DNA of 41,487 nt from Allocoprobacillus merdigallinarum (lineage in GTDB: Bacteria; Bacillota_I; Bacilli_A; Erysipelotrichales; Coprobacillaceae): NCBI GenBank assembly GCA_019117525.1, contig DWZO01000005.1, forward strand, positions 1-41,487, in the 5' to 3' direction. The position numbers and the translations under genes were made by a program. Under the pieces are notes generated by a model. It saw only the letters and a list, made by a program, of their open reading frames with translations, had not been told where the DNA came from and did not search any database. Below are positions 7,394-14,756 of the stretch, in pieces (within the stretch, counting starts at the first letter, position 1; every line of letters starts with the position of its first letter).

Positions 7394-8662
7394 TTATCGA
7401 CACATCAATTTAATAATTTCTTTGTCTGTTTCTTTCATACCTTCTCTTGATAGTTGACCAATATTTTGAATCGTATTTTCTACACCTTTTAAAACAAGAC
7501 CTTCACCGTCTTTAAATTCACAGCCGTTTTTATACATATAGTATCCTAATATTCCTGCATCCACACTGGCAGCAATCTTTCCAGCACATGATGGTTTCGC
7601 CCCATCACAGATAATACCTGATACAATAGCCAATCCATTAACCATTGTATGACAAAGAGCTTCATAGTCACCACCAAGCAAATAGGCAATTCCACATCCT
7701 GCTCCAATTCCAGCGCTGACAGCGCCACAATAGGCAGATAGTCTTCCAATCCCAGTTTTTTGATGAATTGTACATAAATTAGATACAATCAATGCACGAT
7801 AAAGTTCTTCTTGGCTTTTATGATATTCTTTGGCATATACAATGACTGGTAAAGATGCTGTCATTCCCTGATTACCACTTCCCGAATTAATAATGACTGG
7901 CATTTCACAGCCACTCATTCTGGCATCACTTCCAGCTGCTGCATAGGCCTTGGCTTTGACTTTGACATCATCACCATATGTCTTTAATAGAATCTGACCA
8001 ATATGTGCACCCCAGTCATTTTTTAATCCTTCACATGCAATAGCATAATTATAATCAATTTGTCGCTGTAAAATATCTTGCACTTCTTCAATCTTTACAT
8101 TTTTGGCAAACTCATAAATATCACGAATATTCAATAAACTACGATCTGTTAAAGTCTGATCCGTAGAAGCAACGACTCCCATCTGGAAAAGGACTTCCTG
8201 ATCTTTTTCAATATACACAATATTGGTATGAAAACCAGCAATACGTACTTTTGCACGATGATTTTGACCAATTAATTCAACACAGATGTCTAATGCATAT
8301 TCACTTTCTATAGGTATAATTTCAATAGGTGTTCGATTCAACCATTGTTGCATTTCCTTTTTTTGCTGATCAGTCACATGCGCAATGACTTCTAATACAT
8401 TTTCTGTAATTCCTGCCACTACACCAGCTCCAATACTTGAAGGAATTCCTTTTAAACCTCCAGTATTGGGGACAACAACACTTTTAACATTTTTAATAAT
8501 ATTCCCACTGACTTTGACTTTAGCTTTTACAATGTCATCATCTAAAACATCACGACATTTACTTGCACAATAAGCCAAAGCAATAGGTTCTGTACATCCC
8601 ATAGCAGGAACCAGTTCTTCTTTTAAAATCTGTATATAATGACGATAATTTTTTTCTTCCAT
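7394..8662 (-). CDS. L-cysteine desulfidase (CyuA/YhaM, L-serine dehydratase alpha-like family)
   Basis: 422 aa. Converts L-cysteine to pyruvate, ammonia and sulfide using a [4Fe-4S] cluster. The family signatures are present: GCTEPIALAYC near 22-32 (Cys23 a likely cluster ligand), the GCEMPVIINSGSGNQGM block, GAVSAGIGAGCGIAYLLGG, and CDGAKPSCAGKIA with two further cysteines. Length fits the UPF0597 family. Monocistronic, with GGAGAAG upstream of the ATG and its own terminator. A dedicated cysteine catabolic enzyme suits an anaerobe. A related 2-keto or serine substrate is the main alternative. Confidence 0.88.
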   Translation of the reverse strand: MEEKNYRHYIQILKEELVPAMGCTEPIALAYCASKCRDVLDDDIVKAKVKVSGNIIKNVKSVVVPNTGGLKGIPSSIGAGVVAGITENVLEVIAHVTDQQKKEMQQWLNRTPIEIIPIESEYALDICVELIGQNHRAKVRIAGFHTNIVYIEKDQEVLFQMGVVASTDQTLTDRSLLNIRDIYEFAKNVKIEEVQDILQRQIDYNYAIACEGLKNDWGAHIGQILLKTYGDDVKVKAKAYAAAGSDARMSGCEMPVIINSGSGNQGMTASLPVIVYAKEYHKSQEELYRALIVSNLCTIHQKTGIGRLSAYCGAVSAGIGAGCGIAYLLGGDYEALCHTMVNGLAIVSGIICDGAKPSCAGKIAASVDAGILGYYMYKNGCEFKDGEGLVLKGVENTIQNIGQLSREGMKETDKEIIKLMCR

Positions 8663-8735
8663 ATTTTCTTCTCCCCGTTACTTTCTTATTCTAACATTAT
8701 TTAAGCAGATATGAAATACTATTATCTGACAAATC

Positions 8736-9089
8736 TCAACATTGTGACTCATCGACATAGCACCAAATGACATAAAACATCAATCCTATTGAAAATATAA
8801 CATAAACATTATAAAAAAGCATAGCATTCATCAAATATTTTTCCTGTGAAAAAACAATCAATAAGCCCATCTTTGCTTCGACAAGCACAAAAGAACCTAA
8901 AAATGTATAAAACCAGCCATGTCTTCTTTGATAAAGATGAGACCATACACCTATCAAATAAAAGAGAATACCTATACACGCTAAAAGATTTAACCAATCT
9001 ATCACATCCATTTCATATAATGGACTATATTGTATAAAAAACAATGGCAGCATACTGATCAAAAAAGCGTTCATCAATCTATGTGTCAT
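8736..9089 (-). CDS. Small hypothetical membrane protein
   Basis: 117 aa from the ATG at 9089, chosen over the upstream TTG at 9116 because AGGGTG stands 6 nt before it. Four hydrophobic segments lie near 5-20, 30-48, 60-80 and 90-110, with a short basic loop (YQRRHG) between the second and third. No family recognised. It is flanked by the spoVA operon terminator upstream and the desulfidase gene downstream. Its 3' end shows no clear hairpin. Confidence 0.6.
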   Translation of the reverse strand: MTHRLMNAFLISMLPLFFIQYSPLYEMDVIDWLNLLACIGILFYLIGVWSHLYQRRHGWFYTFLGSFVLVEAKMGLLIVFSQEKYLMNAMLFYNVYVIFSIGLMFYVIWCYVDESQC

Positions 9090-9118
9090 CTTGATCACCC
9101 TGTAAGAGTTTATCAAAA

Positions 9119-9158
9119 TAAAAAAATATCTTCTTTAAGAAATGATTAAGAAGATATT
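9119..9158 (-). terminator. Terminator of the spoVA operon
   Basis: 11-bp stem AATATCTTCTT / AAGAAGATATT with a loop of about 12 nt and a T-run on the minus strand, overlapping the end of the GerA-type gene. Confidence 0.85.
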
Positions 9159-10428
9159 AATCTTTTTTAGGTTGTCTAATAAAAAAGCGTAATAATTCTT
9201 TACCATGGAAAGGATACAAGGGATATAAATAAGAAACGCCAAAGGTTTTGATACGTGCTAAACTGATCCAAAAAATCAGATTAAATAGAATAAATCCATA
9301 TATATTCAATAACATAACGGAGATAATCATCATGATTTTGATATATTTATTGGTCAATGATAATTCGTAATTAGGAGTTGCAAAACCACCCACAGTTCCA
9401 ATCGCACAAAACATCAAAATATCTTCTGAAAAAAAGCCAAGCTGAATAGCAAATTCTCCAAGTAAGATAGCTGCAATCAATCCCATCGCATTAGACAATG
9501 ATTGTGGCGTATGAACAGTCGCAATACGTAAGAGTTCAATAGATAATTCCATAATGAGAATCTGTATAAAAAAGGAATAATCCCATTGTAAAAAGGATGA
9601 ACTTAAAGCAAAAATAGGAACAAGATATATAGATAAAAAGACTGCAGTCATACGTATGAATCGTATAAATGTCCCAATCAATGGTGTCTGACGATGTTCT
9701 TCAACATGTTCTAAGATTTCAAAAAGAGTTGTTGGCAACATCACTATAGAAGAAGATGTATCACATATAATCGCAATATAACCATGTTGAATATGGGTTG
9801 CGACAATATCAGGTCTTTCACTATATCGCACTAAAGGAAAAGGGTTATATCCTTGATTCAATAAAACTTCTTCAATAGCACGATCAGTCATGATAAATTC
9901 TTGAGTTTGAACTTGAGAAATACGAGTTAAAAGTTGTTGTAAGACTTGTCGATCAACTTTATCTTCCAGATAAGCCACGGCAATATCAATGGGATTTTGT
10001 GTTCCCATTGTTGTTAAATGAAAACATAATTCAGGTGAGCGAATACGACGCCGAATCAACCCTGTATTATTTAAGATAGACTCATTAAAGCCATCCTTAG
10101 CTCCACGGACACTTTTTTCTGTTTCTGGTTCTTGAATAGCACGATTTGGAAAATTTTTGGTATCCATTAAATAAGTGATTTCACCATCAAATAAAGCACT
10201 ATTACCACCAAGAACAGCTCTTTGAATTTTTTGAATCTGATTTGTAGAAACGATTTCAACATCTCCCATGTTGATACAGTTTTCTAAATCTTTTCCTTCT
10301 CTATTTTCAATACCTTCTACCAGTCGTGAAATCAAAACATCGTTAGATAAACTGGCTAAAAAATAAAGATGAACCAGTCTTCCTTTAAAATTTAAAATAC
10401 GATGTTTCAAATCATAAGAATTATTCAT
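9157..10428 (-). CDS. spoVAF: GerA/SpoVAF-family spore germination protein
   Basis: 423 aa. The cytoplasmic N-terminal part (1-245) carries the GerA-type blocks DVLISRLVEGI, QEPETEKSVRGAKDGFNE and RSPELC. The C-terminal half has about five membrane helices (255-400). GerA-family A subunits act in the spore inner membrane during germination; SpoVAF is the member encoded in spoVA operons. At 423 aa it is shorter than the usual 480-500. The ATG overlaps the preceding stop (ATGA) and has no good SD, so it depends on translational coupling to spoVAE. A stand-alone GerAA-like receptor is less likely because no B or C subunits follow. Confidence 0.88.
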   Translation of the reverse strand: MNNSYDLKHRILNFKGRLVHLYFLASLSNDVLISRLVEGIENREGKDLENCINMGDVEIVSTNQIQKIQRAVLGGNSALFDGEITYLMDTKNFPNRAIQEPETEKSVRGAKDGFNESILNNTGLIRRRIRSPELCFHLTTMGTQNPIDIAVAYLEDKVDRQVLQQLLTRISQVQTQEFIMTDRAIEEVLLNQGYNPFPLVRYSERPDIVATHIQHGYIAIICDTSSSIVMLPTTLFEILEHVEEHRQTPLIGTFIRFIRMTAVFLSIYLVPIFALSSSFLQWDYSFFIQILIMELSIELLRIATVHTPQSLSNAMGLIAAILLGEFAIQLGFFSEDILMFCAIGTVGGFATPNYELSLTNKYIKIMMIISVMLLNIYGFILFNLIFWISLARIKTFGVSYLYPLYPFHGKELLRFFIRQPKKD

Positions 10429-10775
10429 GATTTCGGTTTAAAAAGAATAGCCACAAGGAATCCAAAGAGAATGGCTGCACTAATTCCAGCAGCTGTTAAA
10501 TCAAACATTCCCATTGCAATACCAAAAACACCATACTCTTTGGTAGCTGCCATGGCTCCATGCATTAAAGAATGTCCAAAACTGGTAATAGGTATTAATG
10601 CTCCTGCATGAAAAATATCAACCAGAAGATCATAAATATGGAAAAGATCTAAAAACGAACCTAAAACAACAAATAAACTGGTAATATGACCCGGTGTCAA
10701 ACGACTATGATCATAAATAAGCTGAGCTATCAGACAAACAAAACCACTAAACAAAAAAGCCATGATATAATTCAT
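10425..10775 (-). CDS. spoVAE: Stage V sporulation protein AE
   Basis: 116 aa from the ATG at 10775 (GGAGGCG 6 nt upstream; the longer frame from 10811 lies inside spoVAD). About three membrane helices. The motifs RLTPGHITSLFVVLGSFLDLFHIYD and GALIPITSFGHSLMHGA are typical of SpoVAE/SpoVAEb, which resembles SpoVAC. It forms part of the membrane channel that moves Ca-dipicolinate into the forespore and out at germination. Four-base overlaps (ATGA) with spoVAD upstream and the GerA gene downstream. Confidence 0.93.
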   Translation of the reverse strand: MNYIMAFLFSGFVCLIAQLIYDHSRLTPGHITSLFVVLGSFLDLFHIYDLLVDIFHAGALIPITSFGHSLMHGAMAATKEYGVFGIAMGMFDLTAAGISAAILFGFLVAILFKPKS

Positions 10776-11779
10776 TCTATCGCCTCCAGACTGATGGCAT
10801 GAGCAATGCATGGAATACTTTCTTTTTGCGCACTCATCATTGGTGATAATAAGGCTCCTGTTGAAACAACTAGCACACGTTTTAATTTTTTGTCTTTAAG
10901 CTGTGGGTATAATGAACCCATTGTCACCAAAGCACTACAGGCACAGCCACTGCCACCTTGAAAAACAGGCTGTGAAGATAAATCATATAACATGCATCCA
11001 CAATCGTTATATCGCACAACATCCATTTTATGACGTTGCAGCATTTCTTTTAAAATCTGATGACCATACATAGATAAATCCCCTGTCACAACCAAATCAT
11101 AATCATGAAAAGTGCGTTTTAAATCCTGAAAATGATTCATGAGAGTATCAAAAGCCGCTGGTGCCATGGCACGTCCCATATCATTAGCATCATTCTGCGA
11201 GTAATCTATGACACGTCCTAATGTGATAGCTTCAACTCTTACAGACTGTGGCTGATTGGTTAATAAAGTGGACACAGCTCCGGTCGCTGTAAAGGTTGTT
11301 GTGTCTTTTTTTTGGACACCATATTCAACAGGATAACGGTATTGTCTTTCAGCGGTTGCATTATGACTTGATACCATTGTCACAATTTTGTCTACATAAC
11401 CAGCATCTATTAACAAGCCAGCCATCGCCATGGACAGAGCAAAACCTGAACATGCGCCATATAATCCAACAAAGGGTTGAGGCAGTTCTCTTGCCAGATA
11501 GTTGACAGATGTAATCTGATTTAACAAATCACTTCCTAAATATAAATCAATATCTTTATATTTCAGTTTTTCTCTTTTCAAACAAATATCCAAGGCATCC
11601 CTCAACATTTTACGTTCAGCTTTTTCAAATGATTTTTCACCATAATGATAATCCTGCAAACTTTTATCAAAACAGCTTCCTAATGGTCCTAAATATTCCA
11701 ATGGTCCACAGACTGTCCCTGAAGAAGCAATATAAACATTTTCTAAAGTCACCGAATTACCCAAAAAGTGTAATGACAT
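10772..11779 (-). CDS. spoVAD: Stage V sporulation protein AD
   Basis: 335 aa, thiolase-like fold. It binds dipicolinic acid on the cytoplasmic side of the SpoVA channel. Recognisable blocks: VYIASSGTVCGPLEYLGPLG near 15-35, FVGLYGACSGFALSMAMA, SSHNATAERQYRYPVEYG, DMGRAMAPAAFDT, and GGSGCACSA near the C-terminal part. Start ATG at 11779 has GGGAGTG upstream. It overlaps spoVAC by 23 bp and spoVAE by 4 bp. Confidence 0.95.
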   Translation of the reverse strand: MSLHFLGNSVTLENVYIASSGTVCGPLEYLGPLGSCFDKSLQDYHYGEKSFEKAERKMLRDALDICLKREKLKYKDIDLYLGSDLLNQITSVNYLARELPQPFVGLYGACSGFALSMAMAGLLIDAGYVDKIVTMVSSHNATAERQYRYPVEYGVQKKDTTTFTATGAVSTLLTNQPQSVRVEAITLGRVIDYSQNDANDMGRAMAPAAFDTLMNHFQDLKRTFHDYDLVVTGDLSMYGHQILKEMLQRHKMDVVRYNDCGCMLYDLSSQPVFQGGSGCACSALVTMGSLYPQLKDKKLKRVLVVSTGALLSPMMSAQKESIPCIAHAISLEAIE

Positions 11780-12200
11780 AACGAATCACTCCCAGCAGTG
11801 CTGAACTGACAATGCCATATGTAATGACAGTTCCTCCTAGCTTAAACATATTGCTGCCAATCCCCATAATCAATCCTTCACTTTGACTATCTAAAGCACA
11901 TGATGTCATACTATTAGCAAAACCAGTAATGGGAATAAATGTCCCAGCTCCTGCCTTTTGAGCCAATTTATCATAAATACCTAATCCCGTTAACAAACAG
12001 CTTATAAAAACTAATGTAATAATCATCATAGGTGTTGCATCTTCTTGTTTAACATGATAAACATTCATAAAAAACTCTAAAACACCTTGCGCAATAGCAC
12101 CAATGACACCTCCATACAAAAATGCATAAAACGCATTTTTCATCTTATGTCCAGTTGGTTTCAAAGATTCAGCCAACTGATCATATTCTTTACGATCCAT
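11757..12200 (-). CDS. spoVAC: Stage V sporulation protein AC
   Basis: 147 aa, about four membrane helices. SpoVAC is the mechanosensitive channel component of the dipicolinate transporter. Signature FIPITGFANSMTSCALDSQSEGLIMGIGSNMFKLGG (about 90-125) is clear. First gene of spoVAC-AD-AE-AF. The upstream 100 bp has TTTGAA, 17 nt, CACTAT on the minus strand, a weak candidate for a forespore (sigma-G type) promoter. No spoVAA or spoVAB, a reduced operon as common outside Bacillus. Confidence 0.95.
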   Translation of the reverse strand: MDRKEYDQLAESLKPTGHKMKNAFYAFLYGGVIGAIAQGVLEFFMNVYHVKQEDATPMMIITLVFISCLLTGLGIYDKLAQKAGAGTFIPITGFANSMTSCALDSQSEGLIMGIGSNMFKLGGTVITYGIVSSALLGVIRYVITLFG

Positions 12201-12297
12201 TTTTCATCACCTCTTACATAGTGTTTACATTTTTTGACTTTTCAAACATGATTTTTTTTGTTGTACATATACTCTTCTTGAAAGGAAATGATGAATC

Positions 12298-12393
12298 ATG
12301 AAAAAACTTTTAACGCGTATCTTTGAATATTTTTTTGAAGTGATTGAAGTTGATGAAGATGGACATGAAATCAAAAAACAACAAGAATCTTAA
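12298..12393 (+). CDS. 31-aa hypothetical protein, divergent from spoVA
   Basis: Starts MKKLLTRIFEYFFEVIEVDE and ends in a charged tail (DGHEIKKQQES). An amphipathic basic-hydrophobic N-terminal helix is followed by an acidic stretch. AAAGGA lies 12 nt upstream of the ATG, a rather long spacing. The stop codon sits in a terminator stem, which argues for a real transcript. Divergent to spoVAC across 97 bp, so it could be co-regulated during sporulation; this is inferred. No family recognised. Confidence 0.45.
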   Translation: MKKLLTRIFEYFFEVIEVDEDGHEIKKQQES

Positions 12394-12409
12394 TTCTTGT
12401 TGTCATTTT
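12373..12409. terminator. Bidirectional terminator
   Basis: Perfect 10-bp stem CAACAAGAAT (12379-12388) / ATTCTTGTTG (12393-12402), loop CTTA, with A-run before and T-rich tract after. Serves the 31-aa gene and the convergent ECF gene. Confidence 0.88.
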
Positions 12410-13218
12410 TCTAAACGTACCCATATTCTATTTAAAATAGGAATCAGAATATAACCGATAAAAATTTCAATTGGTAAAACTGCACATTCCTTAACAACTC
12501 TTATACATAGTGAGATTGTCCAAGGAATCTGATACATCATATCTAACCATAATGGTGTTAAACATAAAGTGACAACCAATTCCGTAAGGACAACACATAA
12601 AACCCATGTTGAAAAGGTTTTGGCTTCCTGTGCATTAATTTTACGTTTTAAAAATGCAATCACTATCATAAATATTAATGATAACAACAGACAAATACTT
12701 ATCAGTGTGATTTTATCTTGTGATTGAAGATGATACACTGTTTCAGAAATATTCACTGAATCAAGCTGTCCAATATAAATGGAAGCCCCAATACCTAAAA
12801 CCAAAATCAGTCCAATTACAATGCGTAAAACATTTTGTGGGCTGATATTTTTTGAATGTTCATGAATCAATGACGGAATGACACTGACAAGAATTGTTCC
12901 TAAGGTAAATCCAAAGAATGGAAATCCTGTAGGTACTAAAATCAAACCAATCACATCGCTACACAAACCAACAATAAAGGCATAACTTGGTGATAAGAAA
13001 TACCCCGCTAACATCAAGGGAATATATTCAAATCCAATTTTAAGACTTTCAGCTCCAAACAATGGGATCATAATAGCCAATCTTTTACAGATTGCTGTTA
13101 AGATAATAAAAATAGCTGCTATCACTAATTTCATGACATTTCCTTTTTCAAAAGGATAAAACTTAAATACATAAAAACCGAGTGCAATAATAATGATTGC
13201 AATAATAATTTGTTCCAT
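12403..13218 (-). CDS. ECF transporter S component, FolT-like
   Basis: 271 aa integral membrane protein. Residues 25-125 carry the folate/vitamin S-component pattern: ESLKIGFEYIPLMLAGYFLSP, then FIVGLCSDVIGLILVPTGFPFFGFTLG. The S component binds the vitamin and docks on the shared EcfT-EcfA-EcfA' module, which is not in this window. It is longer than typical FolT (about 170-190 aa): an N-terminal helix (1-20) and extra helices after 130 separated by a loop are added. Substrate inferred as folate-like; another vitamin is possible. Preceded by a leader of about 125 nt with stable stems. Confidence 0.75.
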   Translation of the reverse strand: MEQIIIAIIIIALGFYVFKFYPFEKGNVMKLVIAAIFIILTAICKRLAIMIPLFGAESLKIGFEYIPLMLAGYFLSPSYAFIVGLCSDVIGLILVPTGFPFFGFTLGTILVSVIPSLIHEHSKNISPQNVLRIVIGLILVLGIGASIYIGQLDSVNISETVYHLQSQDKITLISICLLLSLIFMIVIAFLKRKINAQEAKTFSTWVLCVVLTELVVTLCLTPLWLDMMYQIPWTISLCIRVVKECAVLPIEIFIGYILIPILNRIWVRLEK

Positions 13219-13343
13219 AACATCATGCTACATATAACAAAATTTTCCTGCTTCATCCTCATTTCTAGTCCACAGGCGTTAATTCCGATCATAAGACCGT
13301 ACATGCTTTGCTACTGACGTAGACTCCTCCTTCTTTTTTATTT
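13219..13343 (-). promoter_or_regulatory. Structured leader of the ECF S-component gene, family not recognised
   Basis: On the minus strand AGTCTAC (13325-13319) pairs with GTGGACT (13273-13267) to close a domain of about 60 nt. Inside it are CTAC-GTCA-GTAG and CGGTC-TTAT-GATCG hairpins, the first competing with the closing stem. No T-run terminator lies between it and the gene, so control of translation would be more likely than attenuation. It does not show the conserved blocks of the THF, TPP, FMN, cobalamin or preQ1 riboswitches as I know them. Confidence 0.45.
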
Positions 13344-13349
13344 TTTTCT

Positions 13350-13378
13350 ATCATACACGATTTATTCATTATTGACAA
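13350..13378 (-). promoter_or_regulatory. Promoter of the ECF S-component gene
   Basis: Minus-strand -35 TTGTCA (13378-13373), 17-nt spacer, -10 TATGAT (13355-13350). The -35 lies within the last codons of the dehydrogenase gene. Confidence 0.65.
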
Positions 13379-14756
13379 TATTTCTTTCTTCTCCTTTTAA
13401 GAAGGCAAGTATATTTTTATAAACTTCATCTACGCATCTTTGTCTTGATTCAATAGAACCCCAGGCAATATGTGGTGTGAAGATAACCTTATTCATATCT
13501 TGAATAGAATAAAGCACATCATCTTCTAATAATGGTTCATGTTCAAAGACATCTAAGCCAACTCCTGCTAAATGTCCTTCATTCAAGACTTTCACTAAAG
13601 CTTTTTCTTCTATAATGCCACCACGTCCAACATTGATGAGATATGCCGTTGGTTTCATTTTTCTTAAAGCTTCTTCATTAAATAAATAATGTGTCTTTTC
13701 ATTTAATGGTGCATGAATACTAATAATATCTGATGTCTTTAACAAAGTATCAAAGTCAACCTGCTGATAATCGCTGGTTGCATTTTGACCACTTGTCGAA
13801 TAATATTGAACTTTAGCACCCATAGCCTTTGCGATACCTGCGACTTGGCGACCTATATGACCTAATCCGACAATCCCCCAAGTCATAGAAGCAACATCAT
13901 GGAAAACATCATCAAAATAACTAAAACACTGACTTTGACAATATGCTTTTGATTTAACAAAATGATCGTATGTCACATTTTTCTCTACCAAATGCATCAA
14001 TAAAGCTAACGTATGTTGAGCAACTGTCTTAGTCGAATAATCTTTTACATTAGCGACCTTAATGCCATGATCACGACAATATTCTAAATCAACATTATTC
14101 GTTCCTGTCGCAAATAAACAGATTAATTTCAAATGTTTTAAACCTTCCAGCACTTCCTTTGTCATTTCATTTTTATTTGTAATCACAATATCAGCACCTA
14201 AAATACGACCTTTAATTTCTGAAGGTTTTGTATCTTCATACATGGTCACTTGTCCTAAAGAAGCAATTTTTGACAAATCAACATCTTTTCCAACAGAAGC
14301 ACTTTGTAAAACAACAATATGTGTATCTTCCTGTTTTAATAATGTCATAAAATCTTCTGGTGAAACATCCTGGAAAAGTTTTCCAAGCCAGATAGCTTCA
14401 TTTAAATCTAAAATATCAGTTGGTAAAGCCACCCCACACATCACAGTATCTACAATTTCAAATTTTAAAATATGCTGAATCATCGCAACACCTAAAGCTT
14501 TAGATGTCATTGTTTTATCATCTTCAATTTTTTCTAAAAGATGTTGTTTAAAATGTTTTTCATTTTGTATACATTGATAGATACACTCCTGTAATGACGT
14601 ATATGTTAAAACATGTTCTCTTATAAAATCATGATAAAGAAGTGGTAAAACAACATCATACAATTCTAATGGCACAGGTTTTCCATACCCTTTTGTAAAA
14701 TTATACAGTATAGCTGTTCCTAATTCTTCATCTTTCATGCGATCTACTAATTTCAT
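13362..14756 (-). CDS. D-2-hydroxyacid dehydrogenase fused to an N-terminal MC3-like helical domain
   Basis: 464 aa from the ATG at 14756 (GGGAGG 8 nt upstream; the TTG at 14774 lies inside that SD). Residues about 146-464 are an NAD-dependent D-2-hydroxyacid dehydrogenase: ATGTNNVD near 216, Rossmann GLGHIG (297-302), NVGRGGIIEE, LDVFEHEPL and the catalytic His in FTPHIAWGS. Residues 1-141 are extra. Their pattern, LGTAILYNFTKGYG, LYDVVLPLLYH, R-x6-TSLQ, and A-x2-LGKLF-x8-FMTLL, resembles the middle component of ABC three-component systems (DUF6521/MC3). The dehydrogenase part alone is the usual family length of about 320. It overlaps the upstream metallophosphoesterase gene by 29 bp, so the two are co-expressed. 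The domain match is from pattern memory and needs a profile search. Confidence 0.8.
   Translation of the reverse strand: MKLVDRMKDEELGTAILYNFTKGYGKPVPLELYDVVLPLLYHDFIREHVLTYTSLQECIYQCIQNEKHFKQHLLEKIEDDKTMTSKALGVAMIQHILKFEIVDTVMCGVALPTDILDLNEAIWLGKLFQDVSPEDFMTLLKQEDTHIVVLQSASVGKDVDLSKIASLGQVTMYEDTKPSEIKGRILGADIVITNKNEMTKEVLEGLKHLKLICLFATGTNNVDLEYCRDHGIKVANVKDYSTKTVAQHTLALLMHLVEKNVTYDHFVKSKAYCQSQCFSYFDDVFHDVASMTWGIVGLGHIGRQVAGIAKAMGAKVQYYSTSGQNATSDYQQVDFDTLLKTSDIISIHAPLNEKTHYLFNEEALRKMKPTAYLINVGRGGIIEEKALVKVLNEGHLAGVGLDVFEHEPLLEDDVLYSIQDMNKVIFTPHIAWGSIESRQRCVDEVYKNILAFLKGEERNIVNNE

Noticed and set aside
7394..9089. Shadow ORFs opposite or inside genes (e.g. 7546-7788, 8385-8573, 8809-8997, 8846-9037)
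   Set aside because: They lie inside confident genes in other frames and have no SD or family pattern.
13219..13343. Tetrahydrofolate riboswitch upstream of the FolT-like gene
   Set aside because: Position fits, but the conserved GCGUUAAGUG-type and terminal GGUGAAUC...AUCCGCUCC-type blocks are missing, so I left it unassigned.
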